A program made the position numbers and the translations under genes. The notes under the pieces are model-generated. The model had not been told where the DNA came from. It saw nothing but the letters and a program-made list of their open reading frames with translations, and did no database searches. Shown here in pieces: positions 1-9,352 of a DNA stretch of 64,000 nt. The stretch comes from Mariniflexile sp044335535 (GTDB lineage: Bacteria > Bacteroidota > Bacteroidia > Flavobacteriales > Flavobacteriaceae), in contig NZ_JBIQVZ010000001.1 in the NCBI RefSeq assembly GCF_044335535.1, forward strand, positions 62,001 to 126,000. The letters run 5' to 3'. Positions within the stretch are counted from its first letter, which is position 1, and each line of letters starts with the position of its first letter.

Positions 1-139
1 CCTAAAAAGTCCTTTGAATTTAATTTGTCAGCTTGTTGAAACCGATATTGATTATCAATAAGTTAAAATATTTCGACAAGTTTAATATAAAACTAAACTT
101 TTTAGCATCTTTTTTACCGTAGCTTTCTTTTTAGCTTTA
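1..139. other. Non-coding left edge
   Basis: No convincing reading frame is visible on either strand. The minus strand carries the 3' untranslated region of the response regulator at 140-1303, and a gene may begin to the left of the window. No clear terminator hairpin was found. Confidence 0.4.
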
Positions 140-1303
140 TTATTTCGATGCAAATAATTTCACATCGGTTTCACTTACTTCGGCACCGCCTAAAATAGTT
201 AAACGCTCTACGACATTACGAAGTTCACGGATATTACCTGTCCAATCGTAATCTTGAAGTAACTTTACAGCTTTATCTGAAAACACTTTTTTGCTCGTAC
301 CTTGTTCTCCTGCAATTTTTTCTGCGAAATAATTCACCAACAATGGAATATCATCACGCCTATCATTTAATGGCGGTACTTGTATTAAAATGACAGCTAG
401 TCGGTGGTATAAATCTTCACGAAATCTGCCTTCGGAAATTTCCTTTTTTAAATCTTTATTAGTAGCTGCAACCACTCGAACATTCACTTTTATATCCTTA
501 TCACTACCTACGCGTTGTATACGGCTTTCTTGTAACGCTCGTAATACTTTGGCTTGGGCAGACAAGCTCATATCTCCTATTTCATCTAAAAAAATAGTAC
601 CACCGTTTGCTGCTTCAAATTTTCCCGCTCTATCCTTTACAGCACTTGTAAAAGCGCCTTTTACATGACCAAACAATTCGCTTTCAATAAGTTCGCTTGG
701 TATGGCGGCACAGTTCACCTCAATCATTGGTCCATTGGCACGTTCACTTTTTTGGTGCAACCAATGCGCTACCAACTCTTTCCCTGTTCCATTAGGCCCC
801 GTAATAAGCACACGGGCATCGGTTTGGGCTACTTTTTCAATGATGTCTTTTATATGGGAAATCGCGGCACTTTCTCCAATCATTTCAAAATTTTTACTAA
901 CTTTCTTTTTAAGCAATTTATTTTCAACAACCAGTTCTTTTCTATCCAACGCATTTCTAACGGTGTTAAGTAACCTGTTTAAATCAGGTGGTTTTGATAT
1001 ATAATCAAACGCGCCTAAGCGCATGGTATTAACAGCAGTATCTAAATCGCCATGACCGGAAATCATCACAATAGGTATTTCTGGTTTTATTTTTTTTGTA
1101 GCTTCTAAAACCTCAACACCATCCACTTTTGGCATTTTGATATCACAAAGAATCAAATCGAAATCGTCATTTTTAATTTTCTCTAAACCTGCTAATCCAT
1201 CTTCGGCTTCTTCAACTTGGTACGATTCGTTTTCTTCTGAAAGAATTTTAACAAGCACACGTCTTATGGCAGCTTCGTCTTCTATAATTAATATTTTTGG
1301 CAT
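140..1303 (-). CDS. Sigma-54-type response regulator lacking a DNA-binding domain
   Basis: A 387-residue two-component regulator. The receiver domain spans about residues 1-120, with acidic E8/D9, phospho-acceptor D54 and K104. The AAA+ sigma-54 activation domain follows, with Walker A GPNGTGKE (169-176), an L1 loop GAFTSA (216-221) in place of the usual GAFTGA, and Walker B ending FLDE (238-241). The protein stops just after the AAA+ lid, so the C-terminal Fis-type helix-turn-helix of NtrC is absent. It may activate sigma-54 promoters from solution, as FlgR-like proteins do, or act through a partner. No histidine kinase lies next to it. Family assignment is firm; the target genes are unknown. 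Confidence 0.93.
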   Translation of the reverse strand: MPKILIIEDEAAIRRVLVKILSEENESYQVEEAEDGLAGLEKIKNDDFDLILCDIKMPKVDGVEVLEATKKIKPEIPIVMISGHGDLDTAVNTMRLGAFDYISKPPDLNRLLNTVRNALDRKELVVENKLLKKKVSKNFEMIGESAAISHIKDIIEKVAQTDARVLITGPNGTGKELVAHWLHQKSERANGPMIEVNCAAIPSELIESELFGHVKGAFTSAVKDRAGKFEAANGGTIFLDEIGDMSLSAQAKVLRALQESRIQRVGSDKDIKVNVRVVAATNKDLKKEISEGRFREDLYHRLAVILIQVPPLNDRRDDIPLLVNYFAEKIAGEQGTSKKVFSDKAVKLLQDYDWTGNIRELRNVVERLTILGGAEVSETDVKLFASK

Positions 1304-1311
1304 TTTTCTTT

Positions 1312-1340
1312 TTTAGATTTTAGATATTAGAATTTAGATA
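1312..1340. repeat. Short TTTAGAT-rich low-complexity repeat
   Basis: Just upstream of the response regulator start the sequence repeats TTAGA-like words separated by A/T runs. It looks like a small slippage-derived repeat. No function can be assigned. Confidence 0.35.
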
Positions 1341-1382
1341 AGAGACATCTACGCATGTATATTTTTAATTTTTGTAACTATT

Positions 1383-2321
1383 TTAATCTTTACTTAAATT
1401 GGTATTAAATTCCGATTGGTCTAATCTCAGACTAACGCTTTGATCGGGTTTTTGAATGATATGAATATCACGTTGAGGAAATGGAATACTAACATTATTT
1501 TCTCTAAATAGTCTGTCTATTTCAAACCTCACGTCACTCCTTATGGCATTAGCATTAAAGCTATCACTTATGGTGAAAATAACTTTAAAATCTAGAGAAC
1601 TATCACCAAAATTAGTAAACCGTACAGCAATATCATCTTTATATAAAACGTCTTTGTTTGTAGTTGCTGCTTCAATTAACAACTTCTTTACCAATTGCAC
1701 ATCGCTGCCATAAGCAACCCCAACTTCTACATGCTCTCTAGTATCGGAGCCATTCTGTGTCCAATTATAAAGACTATTTTCTAGATACAAATGGTTAGGG
1801 ATTATCAATACTTTATTATCTATCGTTACGGCTCTTGTCGTTCTTAATTTTATCTCTTCAACCCGTCCTATTTTCCCTTCTATTTCAATAATATCACCTA
1901 CATGCACTGTTTGGTCTACTAAAATGAATACTCCAGAAATAATATCTTGAAACAACGTTTGTAATGCTAAACCAATACCTATCATTAGTGCTGCAGATGC
2001 TGCAAAAATGGCCGTAACATCTACACCTACAGCATGCAAGGTCATAAGTAAAATAAGCAAATAAATCAGCCATCTAAAATATCCAAAAACCACATTAAAT
2101 TTGCCTTTGTCGTCCTCTGGCAATTTTCGTGTTATTATTCTTAAAACAATTCTTAAAATAAAAGTTGTAATAAAAATAACAGTTATAATTATTAAAATAT
2201 CTTTTACTGAAATACTGATACTTTCGCTAAAATCAAAATGCTTATTAAGGAATGTTTTTATTTCATTCCAAAACGAACTTTCGGTAACTACGGCTTCTAT
2301 CTTTTTTAATTCCTGAGTCAT
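1383..2321 (-). CDS. MscS-family small-conductance mechanosensitive channel
   Basis: A 312-residue inner-membrane protein. After an amphipathic N-terminus come about three membrane spans (roughly residues 45-65, 85-105 and 110-135). The last holds the Gly/Ala-rich pore helix typical of MscS (AASAALMIGIGLALQ), followed by the beta domain (DIIEIEGKIGRVEEI) and the mixed alpha/beta vestibule domain. The expected role is release of solutes during hypo-osmotic shock. The gene lies 2 bases after the ABC permease gene and is probably co-transcribed with it. The length is normal for small MscS homologues. Confidence 0.9.
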   Translation of the reverse strand: MTQELKKIEAVVTESSFWNEIKTFLNKHFDFSESISISVKDILIIITVIFITTFILRIVLRIITRKLPEDDKGKFNVVFGYFRWLIYLLILLMTLHAVGVDVTAIFAASAALMIGIGLALQTLFQDIISGVFILVDQTVHVGDIIEIEGKIGRVEEIKLRTTRAVTIDNKVLIIPNHLYLENSLYNWTQNGSDTREHVEVGVAYGSDVQLVKKLLIEAATTNKDVLYKDDIAVRFTNFGDSSLDFKVIFTISDSFNANAIRSDVRFEIDRLFRENNVSIPFPQRDIHIIQKPDQSVSLRLDQSEFNTNLSKD

Positions 2322-2323
2322 TC

Positions 2324-3628
2324 TTAATATTTAATCCATTTTATCAACTCTTTATAAGTTGGCTTTTTACCGTACATTAAAATACCAACTCGGTAAATTT
2401 TTGCAGCAAACCAAACTGTAAACATAAAGGTAGCAATTAATATCAAAAGCGACACCAACTGCTGCCATAAAGGCACTCCAAACGGAATACGCATAAGCAT
2501 AACGACCGGTGATGTGAATGGTATAAACGAAAACACAACCGAAACTGTTCCATGAGGATCTTCTACAACCGTAAAAATGCCAATATAAACCGCTAAAATT
2601 AACGGCATAATTATGGGCAACATAAACTGTTGGGTATCGGTTTCATTATCAACCGCAGCACCAATAGCGGCATATAACGAGCTATATAATAAATAGCCAC
2701 TTATAAAGAAGAGTATAAACGCTATTATTAAATTAGTTAAAGGGAGGTTATAAAACGCATTTATGACATCTTGAACCTGCATATTTAATTCTGGATTTGC
2801 CATCGCTTGCTGCATCATGTCTTGCTGTGGTGTTTGTATGTTTACGCCAAACAGAAAGGATACAATACTTAACAATACCCCGCCAAGAACAAGCCATATA
2901 ACAAATTGTGTAATCCCTGCTAACGAAGTACCTATAATCTTCCCTAACATGAGTTGTATTGGTTTTACTGATGAAATAATAACCTCAATGATTCTACTGG
3001 TTTTCTCTTCTATCACACTACGCATAATCATATTGCCATAAATAATGATGAACATAAACAATAAATATCCCGCTGCGCCACCAAAAGCGAGTTTCATCAC
3101 ACTGTCTATTTTAGATGTTTTTTCACCAGCAAAACTTTCTTGGCCAATGTTAACATATACTTTGGAAGCATTGATCATGGCCACATCTACACCATTTTCT
3201 TGAAGCTTTATATCGGTAAGTTTATGTTCTAATTTGCTTTCTAAATCTGAAATTAAAGAAAGTGGTGGTGATTCTTCTGAGTAAAACTTAATATGATTTG
3301 AAACATCGTCAAATGAGCTTGGCTTATCTATATGCAACAAACCGACCGATCCCGTTTCTGCAGCCAATTTTTTAGCATCTGTAAGCGACATGTTTTCTAA
3401 AACATGATAGGTTGTTCGTTCGGTATCCTCAAAGATGTTTTTAACATACCCCGATTCGTCCAAAACAGTAATAACACGAACTTTATCGTTATTTAACTGT
3501 GATAAATAAGTAACTACCGATATAAGTGCTATGATTATAAGCGGACTCAAAACTGTCATTACTATAAACGATTTGTTTTTAACTTTCGTTAAGTATTCAC
3601 GCTTAATTATAAGTGGCAAATGGTTCAT
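2324..3628 (-). CDS. ABC-2 type exporter permease (NatB-like)
   Basis: A 434-residue membrane subunit. One N-terminal span (about residues 22-42) is followed by a periplasmic domain of about 140 residues and then five or six spans (about 185-420). This is the layout of NatB/YhaP-type ABC-2 permeases with a large extracytoplasmic loop. The motif RSVIEEKTSRIIEVIISSVKP after the second span is typical of the family. Its ATPase is the gene immediately upstream (3630-4559), 1 base away. The substrate is unknown; sodium or drug export is the usual guess. Confidence 0.9.
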   Translation of the reverse strand: MNHLPLIIKREYLTKVKNKSFIVMTVLSPLIIIALISVVTYLSQLNNDKVRVITVLDESGYVKNIFEDTERTTYHVLENMSLTDAKKLAAETGSVGLLHIDKPSSFDDVSNHIKFYSEESPPLSLISDLESKLEHKLTDIKLQENGVDVAMINASKVYVNIGQESFAGEKTSKIDSVMKLAFGGAAGYLLFMFIIIYGNMIMRSVIEEKTSRIIEVIISSVKPIQLMLGKIIGTSLAGITQFVIWLVLGGVLLSIVSFLFGVNIQTPQQDMMQQAMANPELNMQVQDVINAFYNLPLTNLIIAFILFFISGYLLYSSLYAAIGAAVDNETDTQQFMLPIIMPLILAVYIGIFTVVEDPHGTVSVVFSFIPFTSPVVMLMRIPFGVPLWQQLVSLLILIATFMFTVWFAAKIYRVGILMYGKKPTYKELIKWIKY

Positions 3629-3629
3629 T

Positions 3630-4559
3630 TTATTTACTATTCTTTACGGTTTGAATAAAAATATCGTTTACACTTGGTATCAATTCCACAAAATGGGATA
3701 CGTCGCCTTTTGATGTTAAAAAACTCAATAAATCATTTGGGGTATCACCTGTATTAAGTTTGATATTAAGTTTCAAATCATCTTCCAAGGTTTTAAAATT
3801 GGCTAAAGAGACATCAAATCTTTGTGATAATTCGGTTTTTAAAGTGTCATTATCAGTTGTGTTTACACCTACTTCAAACGTGTTTATTTTATATTGACGC
3901 TTAATATCAATCAATTTTCCGTCGAGTATTTTATTTGATTTGTGAATGAGCGCAATATCGTCGCACAATTCCTCAACCGATTCCATACGATGTGTAGAAA
4001 AAATAACTGTCGCACCGTCTTCACGCAAACGTAAAATTTCGTCCTTAATCAAATTCGCGTTAATAGGATCGAAACCCGAAAAAGGCTCATCAAAAATCAA
4101 TAGTTTTGGCTGATGCAATACTGTTACAACAAACTGTATTTTTTGTGCCATCCCTTTTGATAGCTCCTGGATTTTCTTGTTCCACCAATCACCAATTTCC
4201 AAACGCTCGAACCAATATTTTAAGCGCTCTTTTGCTTCAGCTTTACTCAATCCTTTTAATTGCGCCAAATAAAGGGCTTGCTCTCCCACTTTCATGGTTT
4301 TATACAAACCTCGTTCTTCTGGCAAGTATCCAATATCTTTTATATGAGTTACGTTAAGCAATTCACCATCTAGATGTACCGCACCAGAATCTGGCATGGT
4401 AATTTGATTAATAATGCGTATTAAAGTTGTTTTTCCTGCACCGTTGGGTCCTAACAACCCAAAAATACTGCCTTTAGGTACTAAAATAGATACATTGTTA
4501 AGGGCTTTAAAGTCTCCAAAGTTTTTAGAAACCTGGTTAACTTCTAATAAGTTACTCAT
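3630..4559 (-). CDS. ABC transporter ATP-binding protein (NatA-like)
   Basis: A 309-residue ATPase with Walker A GPNGAGKT (37-44), signature LSKGM (133-137), Walker B LLIFDE (153-158) and an H-loop in FSTHR. The C-terminal extension after residue 220 is the DUF4162-like domain seen in NatA-type ATPases. It is the first gene of the natA-natB-mscS run and powers the permease encoded at 2324-3628. The start lies at the edge of a 400-base intergenic region that must hold the promoter. Confidence 0.93.
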   Translation of the reverse strand: MSNLLEVNQVSKNFGDFKALNNVSILVPKGSIFGLLGPNGAGKTTLIRIINQITMPDSGAVHLDGELLNVTHIKDIGYLPEERGLYKTMKVGEQALYLAQLKGLSKAEAKERLKYWFERLEIGDWWNKKIQELSKGMAQKIQFVVTVLHQPKLLIFDEPFSGFDPINANLIKDEILRLREDGATVIFSTHRMESVEELCDDIALIHKSNKILDGKLIDIKRQYKINTFEVGVNTTDNDTLKTELSQRFDVSLANFKTLEDDLKLNIKLNTGDTPNDLLSFLTSKGDVSHFVELIPSVNDIFIQTVKNSK

Positions 4560-4711
4560 TCGTGATTTTAAATTGACTTGTAGTTTGTAAAGATATTAAA
4601 TGTTAAAGCATTGAGCTTAATGCTTTAGCTATAATTTGTGATTTTTTTGAAATAGATATAACTAAAACCCTTCGACTCCGCGCCAGATGACAAGTACTTA
4701 CAAAAACAAAA

Positions 4712-4739
4712 CCCACCCTTAAAAAAGATTAAGGATGGG
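4712..4739. terminator. Terminator hairpin
   Basis: CCCACCCTTAA pairs with TTAAGGATGGG across a short A-rich loop, with one mismatch. A-runs and T-runs flank it, so it could stop transcripts on either strand. On the minus strand it lies downstream of dnaJ. Confidence 0.6.
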
Positions 4740-4765
4740 AAAAAAATTGCTATGAAAAAGAAAAA

Positions 4766-4791
4766 TTATCACTAAAACAAATTAGTGATAA
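4766..4791. terminator. Perfect 10-bp inverted repeat
   Basis: TTATCACTAA and TTAGTGATAA form a perfect 10-bp stem with a six-base loop. It is AT-rich, so as a terminator it would be weak; it could also be a protein-binding dyad. Confidence 0.4.
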
Positions 4792-4886
4792 CCAAATATA
4801 TGTTTTTTTTTCTAAAAATCATGAAAACTATACCAGAACTTTAAAAAAGATAATCGATTGCTTGAATTATTTTTTTATCACTTATA

Positions 4887-4959
4887 GAACTCATTTAAAC
4901 TTTTCACAATTGACTGAAAAATGGTCCCTTTGCATCAATAAAAAAGTTTAAACGAGTTC
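4887..4959. repeat. Dispersed palindromic repeat, copy A (short form)
   Basis: The arms GAACTCATTTAAACTTTT and, inverted, GAACTCGTTTAAACTTTT close a 73-base element that ends 3 bases before the dnaJ stop codon. Related copies lie at 13179-13392, 26919-27078 and 46583-46640. This copy lacks the 49-base conserved core present in the two long copies. It probably serves as the dnaJ terminator. Confidence 0.75.
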
Positions 4960-4962
4960 CTA

Positions 4963-6081
4963 TTATGAAAACATATCTTTTACTTTTTCAAAAAAAGATT
5001 TATCGGTACTATCTGGTTTAGGCACAAAATGTTCATCATTCTGCATAGCTTCAAAAAACTCACGTTGCTGTTTGCTTAAGGTTTTTGGTGTCCAAACATT
5101 AACATGCACTAATAAATCACCTTTGCCATAACCATTAATGCTAGGGATTCCTTTTCCGCGTAAGCGTAAAATTTTACCAGATTGAACACCGGCTTCAACT
5201 TTTATACGCACTTTTCCTGTTACGGTATCGATCTCTTTTGAAGTTCCTAAAACAGCATCTGGATAACTTACATACAAATCGTAATGTAAATTATCACCTT
5301 CACGTTGTAGTTTTTCGTGTTCTTCTTCTTCTATAACCACTATTATATCTCCCGAAATACCATTTCCTGGTGCTTCGTTACCTTTTCCAGATACTTTAAG
5401 CTGCATCCCATCTACCACACCCGCAGGTATTTTGATAGACACGGTTTCTTCCGAAACTTTCAACCCTTGCGCATCGGCATCGGCAGGTTTTTTATCAATA
5501 ATTTGACCAGCACCGCCACACACATTACATGGTGCCGATGTCTGCATTCTACCTAGAATAGTATTTGCAATACGGGTTACTTGTCCAGAACCATGGCAGG
5601 TAGAACAAGTTTTATATGTAGTTCCTGGTGCTTGAACTTTACGCTTTACTTTTATTTTTTTCTCTACACCATTAGCAATTTCTTCTAAAGTAAGCTTTAC
5701 GCGAATACGCAAATTGCTTCCTTTAACACGACGTTGGCCACCGCCACCGCCAAAACCAGAAAAGCCGCCGCCAAAACCGCCACCGCCAAAAATATCTCCA
5801 AACTGGCTGAATATGTCATCCATATTCATGCCACCTCCACCAAAGCCTCCGCCATTTTCAAAGGCTTGGTGACCATATTGGTCGTAACGGGCTTTTTTAT
5901 TTTCGTCACTTAAAACCTCGTAAGCTTCGGCTGCTTCTTTAAATTTAGCTTCAGCTTCTTTGTTGTCGGGGTTTTTATCGGGGTGATATTCAATGGCCTT
6001 TTTTCGGTAAGCTTTTTTTATTTCAGCAGCACTAGCACCTTTACTAATACCTAATATATCGTAATAATCTCTTTTTGCCAT
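4963..6081 (-). CDS. dnaJ: Chaperone DnaJ (Hsp40) with half of the zinc centre
   Basis: A 372-residue co-chaperone that stimulates DnaK ATPase and delivers substrates. The J domain is at 1-70, with HPD at 33-35. A Gly/Phe-rich linker covers about 77-116. The C-terminal substrate-binding domains run from about 122 to 350. Only two CxxCxGxG-type motifs are present, CSTCHGSG (159-166) and CNVCGGAG (185-192). By position these match motifs 2 and 3 of E. coli DnaJ, while motifs 1 and 4, which build zinc centre I, are replaced by QAPGTTYK and KPADADAQG. It lies 9 bases after grpE and forms an operon with it. The family is certain. Confidence 0.97.
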   Translation of the reverse strand: MAKRDYYDILGISKGASAAEIKKAYRKKAIEYHPDKNPDNKEAEAKFKEAAEAYEVLSDENKKARYDQYGHQAFENGGGFGGGGMNMDDIFSQFGDIFGGGGFGGGFSGFGGGGGQRRVKGSNLRIRVKLTLEEIANGVEKKIKVKRKVQAPGTTYKTCSTCHGSGQVTRIANTILGRMQTSAPCNVCGGAGQIIDKKPADADAQGLKVSEETVSIKIPAGVVDGMQLKVSGKGNEAPGNGISGDIIVVIEEEEHEKLQREGDNLHYDLYVSYPDAVLGTSKEIDTVTGKVRIKVEAGVQSGKILRLRGKGIPSINGYGKGDLLVHVNVWTPKTLSKQQREFFEAMQNDEHFVPKPDSTDKSFFEKVKDMFS

Positions 6082-6090
6082 GGTTCTGTT

Positions 6091-6657
6091 TTATTGTCCT
6101 ATTACTACTTTAGGGAAACGAATTACCTTGTCGCCCAGCTTATAGCCTTTTTCTACAACGTCTATAATTTTTCCTTTTAAATCGGCCGTTGGAGCTGGTA
6201 TTTGCGTAATAGCCTCATGGTTGTCGGCATTAAATGCTTCACCTTTTTCTACAGCAATCACTTTAAGTCCTTTTTGTTCTAAAGTACTTACCAATTTATT
6301 ATAGATCAATAACACACCTTTACGTAACGCTTCTGCTTCTTTATCATCGTCAATATGACTTAATGCGCGTTCAAAATCGTCTAAAATTGGCAATAAAGTT
6401 TTCATGACATCTTCACTGGCCGTCAAAAATAACTCGATACGCTCTTTCGAGGTACGTCTTTTATAATTTTCAAACTCGGCAAATAAGCGTAAAAACTTAT
6501 CTTTCTCTTGCTTTAATTCGCTCTGAAGTTTCTCTTCTATCGTTTGTTCTTCAGCAACTTGCTCTTCAACAACTTGCTCTTCAACGTCAACCGCTTCACT
6601 TTGTACAGCATCAAGCTGCTCTTTTTCTATATCGTTTGATTTTTCCTTTTTACTCAT
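6091..6657 (-). CDS. grpE: Nucleotide exchange factor GrpE
   Basis: A 188-residue GrpE that releases ADP from DnaK. The acidic N-terminus (about residues 1-45) repeats EEQVVEEQVAEEQ-like words. A long dimerising helix follows (about 45-95), and then the beta-wing with the family signature near the C-terminus (EKGYKLGDKVIRFPKVVIGQ). It is the first gene of grpE-dnaJ. The start is chosen for the A-rich leader and the divergent gene at 6817. No CIRCE-like inverted repeat was seen upstream. Confidence 0.96.
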   Translation of the reverse strand: MSKKEKSNDIEKEQLDAVQSEAVDVEEQVVEEQVAEEQTIEEKLQSELKQEKDKFLRLFAEFENYKRRTSKERIELFLTASEDVMKTLLPILDDFERALSHIDDDKEAEALRKGVLLIYNKLVSTLEQKGLKVIAVEKGEAFNADNHEAITQIPAPTADLKGKIIDVVEKGYKLGDKVIRFPKVVIGQ

Positions 6658-6816
6658 TGCTGTATCTCAATTTTTATATAAATACCTAAATTGTTTGGCA
6701 AAAGTACTGCCATTATTCTAAAAATGTCATAATGTCATTAAAAATAATTTAACTAGGTCTTAAGCTTGTAAAAAAAATGTTTTAGATTCGCTTGGACTAT
6801 ATTTAAAAATATTTGA

Positions 6817-8052
6817 ATGAAAGAAAAGGCACTAGTACTCTTAATTACACTTCTAACAATTAATTGCTACTCGCAAAACAAATTAAATGAAAATTATATT
6901 GAAGGCTATATTATTAATAACAATGGTGATAAAGTCAATTGTTTAATATTAGATGAGGATTGGAGAAAAAACCCAGAATCTATTACTTATAAAAATACCA
7001 ACGATGCTCTCCCTGTAAAAGGCTTGATTACAAACATAGCTGAATTTGGATATCATAATATTGTATATAAAAGATTTTCAACAAAAATTGATGTTTCTAG
7101 CACTCAAACTAATAAACTAAGTAACAAAAAAGATCCTGATTTTATTGATAAAACATTATTTTTAAAATATCTAGTAAAAGGAAATGTCAATTTATTTGCT
7201 TATACAGACAATAATGCTAAACTTTTCTTCTTTAGCAAAGACAATTTAAATGCAGAACAGTTGATTTATAAAAAATATCTTGTATCTGCTACGAATGCTA
7301 AAGAAAATAATCGCTATAAACAACAGCTTAAAACAAATTTAAATTGCGATGATCTTCCTATTAACAATTTTGCGGAATTAAATTATAATGAAAATAGTTT
7401 ATCATCAATTTTTGAAGCTTATAATAAGTGTGAAAACTTAGACTATGTCAATACAATTGTAAATGAACACAAAAAAATAAAGTTCAAACTATATATAAAA
7501 CCAAGTGTTAATTTTTCTTCGTTTACAACTGATAATAGCAGGGATGAAATAGAAAAATTAGATTTTGGAAGTAATACAAACTTAGGGTGTAGCATAGAAA
7601 CAGAATTTGTATTACCTTTTAATAATGAAAGATCCGCATTGATATTTGAACCTACATACCAAAGATTCAAATCTGATCTAGAGAATTATACATATATAAA
7701 CGGTCCGCCGACCACTAAAACAACAAATGTATCTATTGATTATAAGGCGGTTGATTTACTTTTTGGATTAAAATATTATTTTCCAGTAAATGATATTTCA
7801 AAAATCCAGATAAATATTTTGTATAATTTTAATTCTGTAGACTTAGGATCTAATTTTGATTACGAAACACCAAGTCTTACCGACTTAGGACTAAAAGGAA
7901 AAAATTATTTTATTATCGGAGTAGGATATAAATATAATAGTAAAATAAGCTTAGAAGCCAAAATATCATCAAACCAACAAGTTATATCAAACAGCTATTA
8001 TTCAACAAATTACAAAAAAATATCAATTGCTATAGGATATAATTTATTTTAA
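6817..8052 (+). CDS. Exported hypothetical protein with a C-terminal beta-barrel
   Basis: A 411-residue protein I do not recognise by name. The N-terminus is a signal peptide (about residues 1-19, ending NCYSQ), possibly a lipoprotein signal because of the Cys. Residues 20-220 form a soluble region that begins like other Bacteroidota proteins of this type (NYIEGYIINNNGDKVNC). Residues about 220-411 alternate polar and aromatic residues in short strands and end with an aromatic F, which suggests an outer-membrane beta-barrel. It is a single gene with no operon partner. Confidence 0.8.
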   Translation: MKEKALVLLITLLTINCYSQNKLNENYIEGYIINNNGDKVNCLILDEDWRKNPESITYKNTNDALPVKGLITNIAEFGYHNIVYKRFSTKIDVSSTQTNKLSNKKDPDFIDKTLFLKYLVKGNVNLFAYTDNNAKLFFFSKDNLNAEQLIYKKYLVSATNAKENNRYKQQLKTNLNCDDLPINNFAELNYNENSLSSIFEAYNKCENLDYVNTIVNEHKKIKFKLYIKPSVNFSSFTTDNSRDEIEKLDFGSNTNLGCSIETEFVLPFNNERSALIFEPTYQRFKSDLENYTYINGPPTTKTTNVSIDYKAVDLLFGLKYYFPVNDISKIQINILYNFNSVDLGSNFDYETPSLTDLGLKGKNYFIIGVGYKYNSKISLEAKISSNQQVISNSYYSTNYKKISIAIGYNLF

Positions 8053-8271
8053 TGCATCTGAATTTTTAAGCCAAAAGATGTCCCTTAAGAAAAACTATTT
8101 CTGTTAATCTGTCGATTATAAAACAATACTGGCAATTCTTGGCTATACATTATTTAAAAATTGTTCATTGTTAATGTTTCATAATTAAAACAATTTACTG
8201 ATTACCAGTAATATGAACAACTTTTTTATTTTAAATCATAATGCACAACGGGTTAAAAGAATAAGCTTTTA
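8053..8271. other. Convergent intergenic region
   Basis: It lies between the 3' ends of the barrel-protein gene and the epimerase gene. I see no gene and no strong hairpin. Confidence 0.3.
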
Positions 8272-9177
8272 TCAAGTCAACAAATCCTCCAAAGCAGGTT
8301 GCAAATGGTGGTATTCAAAATAAAAACCTTTGTCTTCTATTTTTTTTGAGCTTACCCGTTGGCTATCAAATAGCAACGTGTGCATGTCACCTAGAATCAG
8401 TTTCATGAAAAACCTAGGAATGTTGGGCAAAAAAAGTGGTTTCCCTAACGTATTAGCGATGGTTTTGGTGAGTTCTTGGTTGGTTACGTGGCTTGGTGCA
8501 ACGCCATTATAAACACCTTCTAATCGATATTTTAACACATATAAAAATAGCTGTGCCAAATCGGTAACATGTATCCACGATTGCCATTGTTCTCCTGTAC
8601 CAAAAGCAGCTCCTAATCCAAATTTTATAGGCTTAGACATTTCCATAAGTGCGCCACCTTTATTTGATAACACTAAACCAATTCTAATTTTAGACACTAA
8701 AATATTTAAACTTGAAAAAGCATCGACTTCATGTTCCCAAACTTGTACCACATGACTTAAAAATGAATTATCAAAATCTTTAAAAGTTTCATCATAATAA
8801 TTAATCAATGAATCTGGATATATTCCAATGGCACTTGCCGAAATTACTTGTTTTACAGTATGATTGATAGTTTTTAAACTATGAACTAACAGCTGTGTTG
8901 TTTCTTTCCTGCTTGAAATAATTTCTTTTTTATAAGCGGATGTCCAACGTTTTGATACGGTTGCTCCTGCTAAATGAATGATGGCATCAACATCCTTAAA
9001 ACAATTCAAATTAATTTCTTGTTGTTTGGGGTTCCAATAAAAACCTTGTGTTTTCTCAGATTGATCTATTTTAGATTTACTAGTTGTTAAGTAATTTACC
9101 GCAATATCGTTAGCGTGGCAAAGTTTTACAATCTCTTGCCCAATAAGTCCTGTCGCTCCTGTAATTAAAACTCGCAT
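8272..9177 (-). CDS. TIGR01777 family NAD(P)-dependent epimerase
   Basis: A 301-residue short-chain dehydrogenase of the extended type (YfcH/SulA-like). The N-terminal Rossmann nucleotide motif is GATGLIGQ (7-14). The central AGATVSKRW and the segment IRIGLVLSNKGGAL are hallmarks of TIGR01777. A C-terminal DUF1731-like tail begins near residue 250. The substrate is unknown. It stands alone on the minus strand, with a repeat-filled region upstream. Confidence 0.9.
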   Translation of the reverse strand: MRVLITGATGLIGQEIVKLCHANDIAVNYLTTSKSKIDQSEKTQGFYWNPKQQEINLNCFKDVDAIIHLAGATVSKRWTSAYKKEIISSRKETTQLLVHSLKTINHTVKQVISASAIGIYPDSLINYYDETFKDFDNSFLSHVVQVWEHEVDAFSSLNILVSKIRIGLVLSNKGGALMEMSKPIKFGLGAAFGTGEQWQSWIHVTDLAQLFLYVLKYRLEGVYNGVAPSHVTNQELTKTIANTLGKPLFLPNIPRFFMKLILGDMHTLLFDSQRVSSKKIEDKGFYFEYHHLQPALEDLLT

Positions 9178-9264
9178 TTTCGATTTTTTATTAAAGTTAC
9201 GAAACGAAATGACTATTGACTATGGTTTTGTATTAGGTTTAACAAAAATGGTTGGTGGTTAATG

Positions 9265-9279
9265 GGTCTTGGGTTCTGG
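9265..9279. repeat. 15-nt repeat shared with the 29.3 kb region
   Basis: GGTCTTGGGTTCTGG here is the exact reverse complement of CCAGAACCCAAGACC at 29309-29323, next to the four-helix-bundle insertion. It suggests a dispersed G/T-rich repeat family. Confidence 0.6.
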
Positions 9280-9352
9280 GGTTGAATTTGACCTTGGTCG
9301 TGAGACGCAAAGCGCAGAAAGTGAATCGGTCAGCTCTAATCAGGGAAGTTCA

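Larger units (their letters stand above)
4560..4962. other. 403-base intergenic region with hairpins and a repeat copy
   Basis: This gap between dnaJ and the ABC genes holds no gene. It contains one arm of a common flavobacterial repeat (4669-4693, TTCGACTCCG followed by CGCCAGATGACA), two terminator-like hairpins and a copy of a dispersed palindromic repeat, each listed separately. Confidence 0.5.

Noticed and set aside
4669..4693. Isolated full inverted repeat of the TTCGACTCCG type
   Set aside because: Only one arm is present here, so no hairpin can form. It is noted only as repeat-like.
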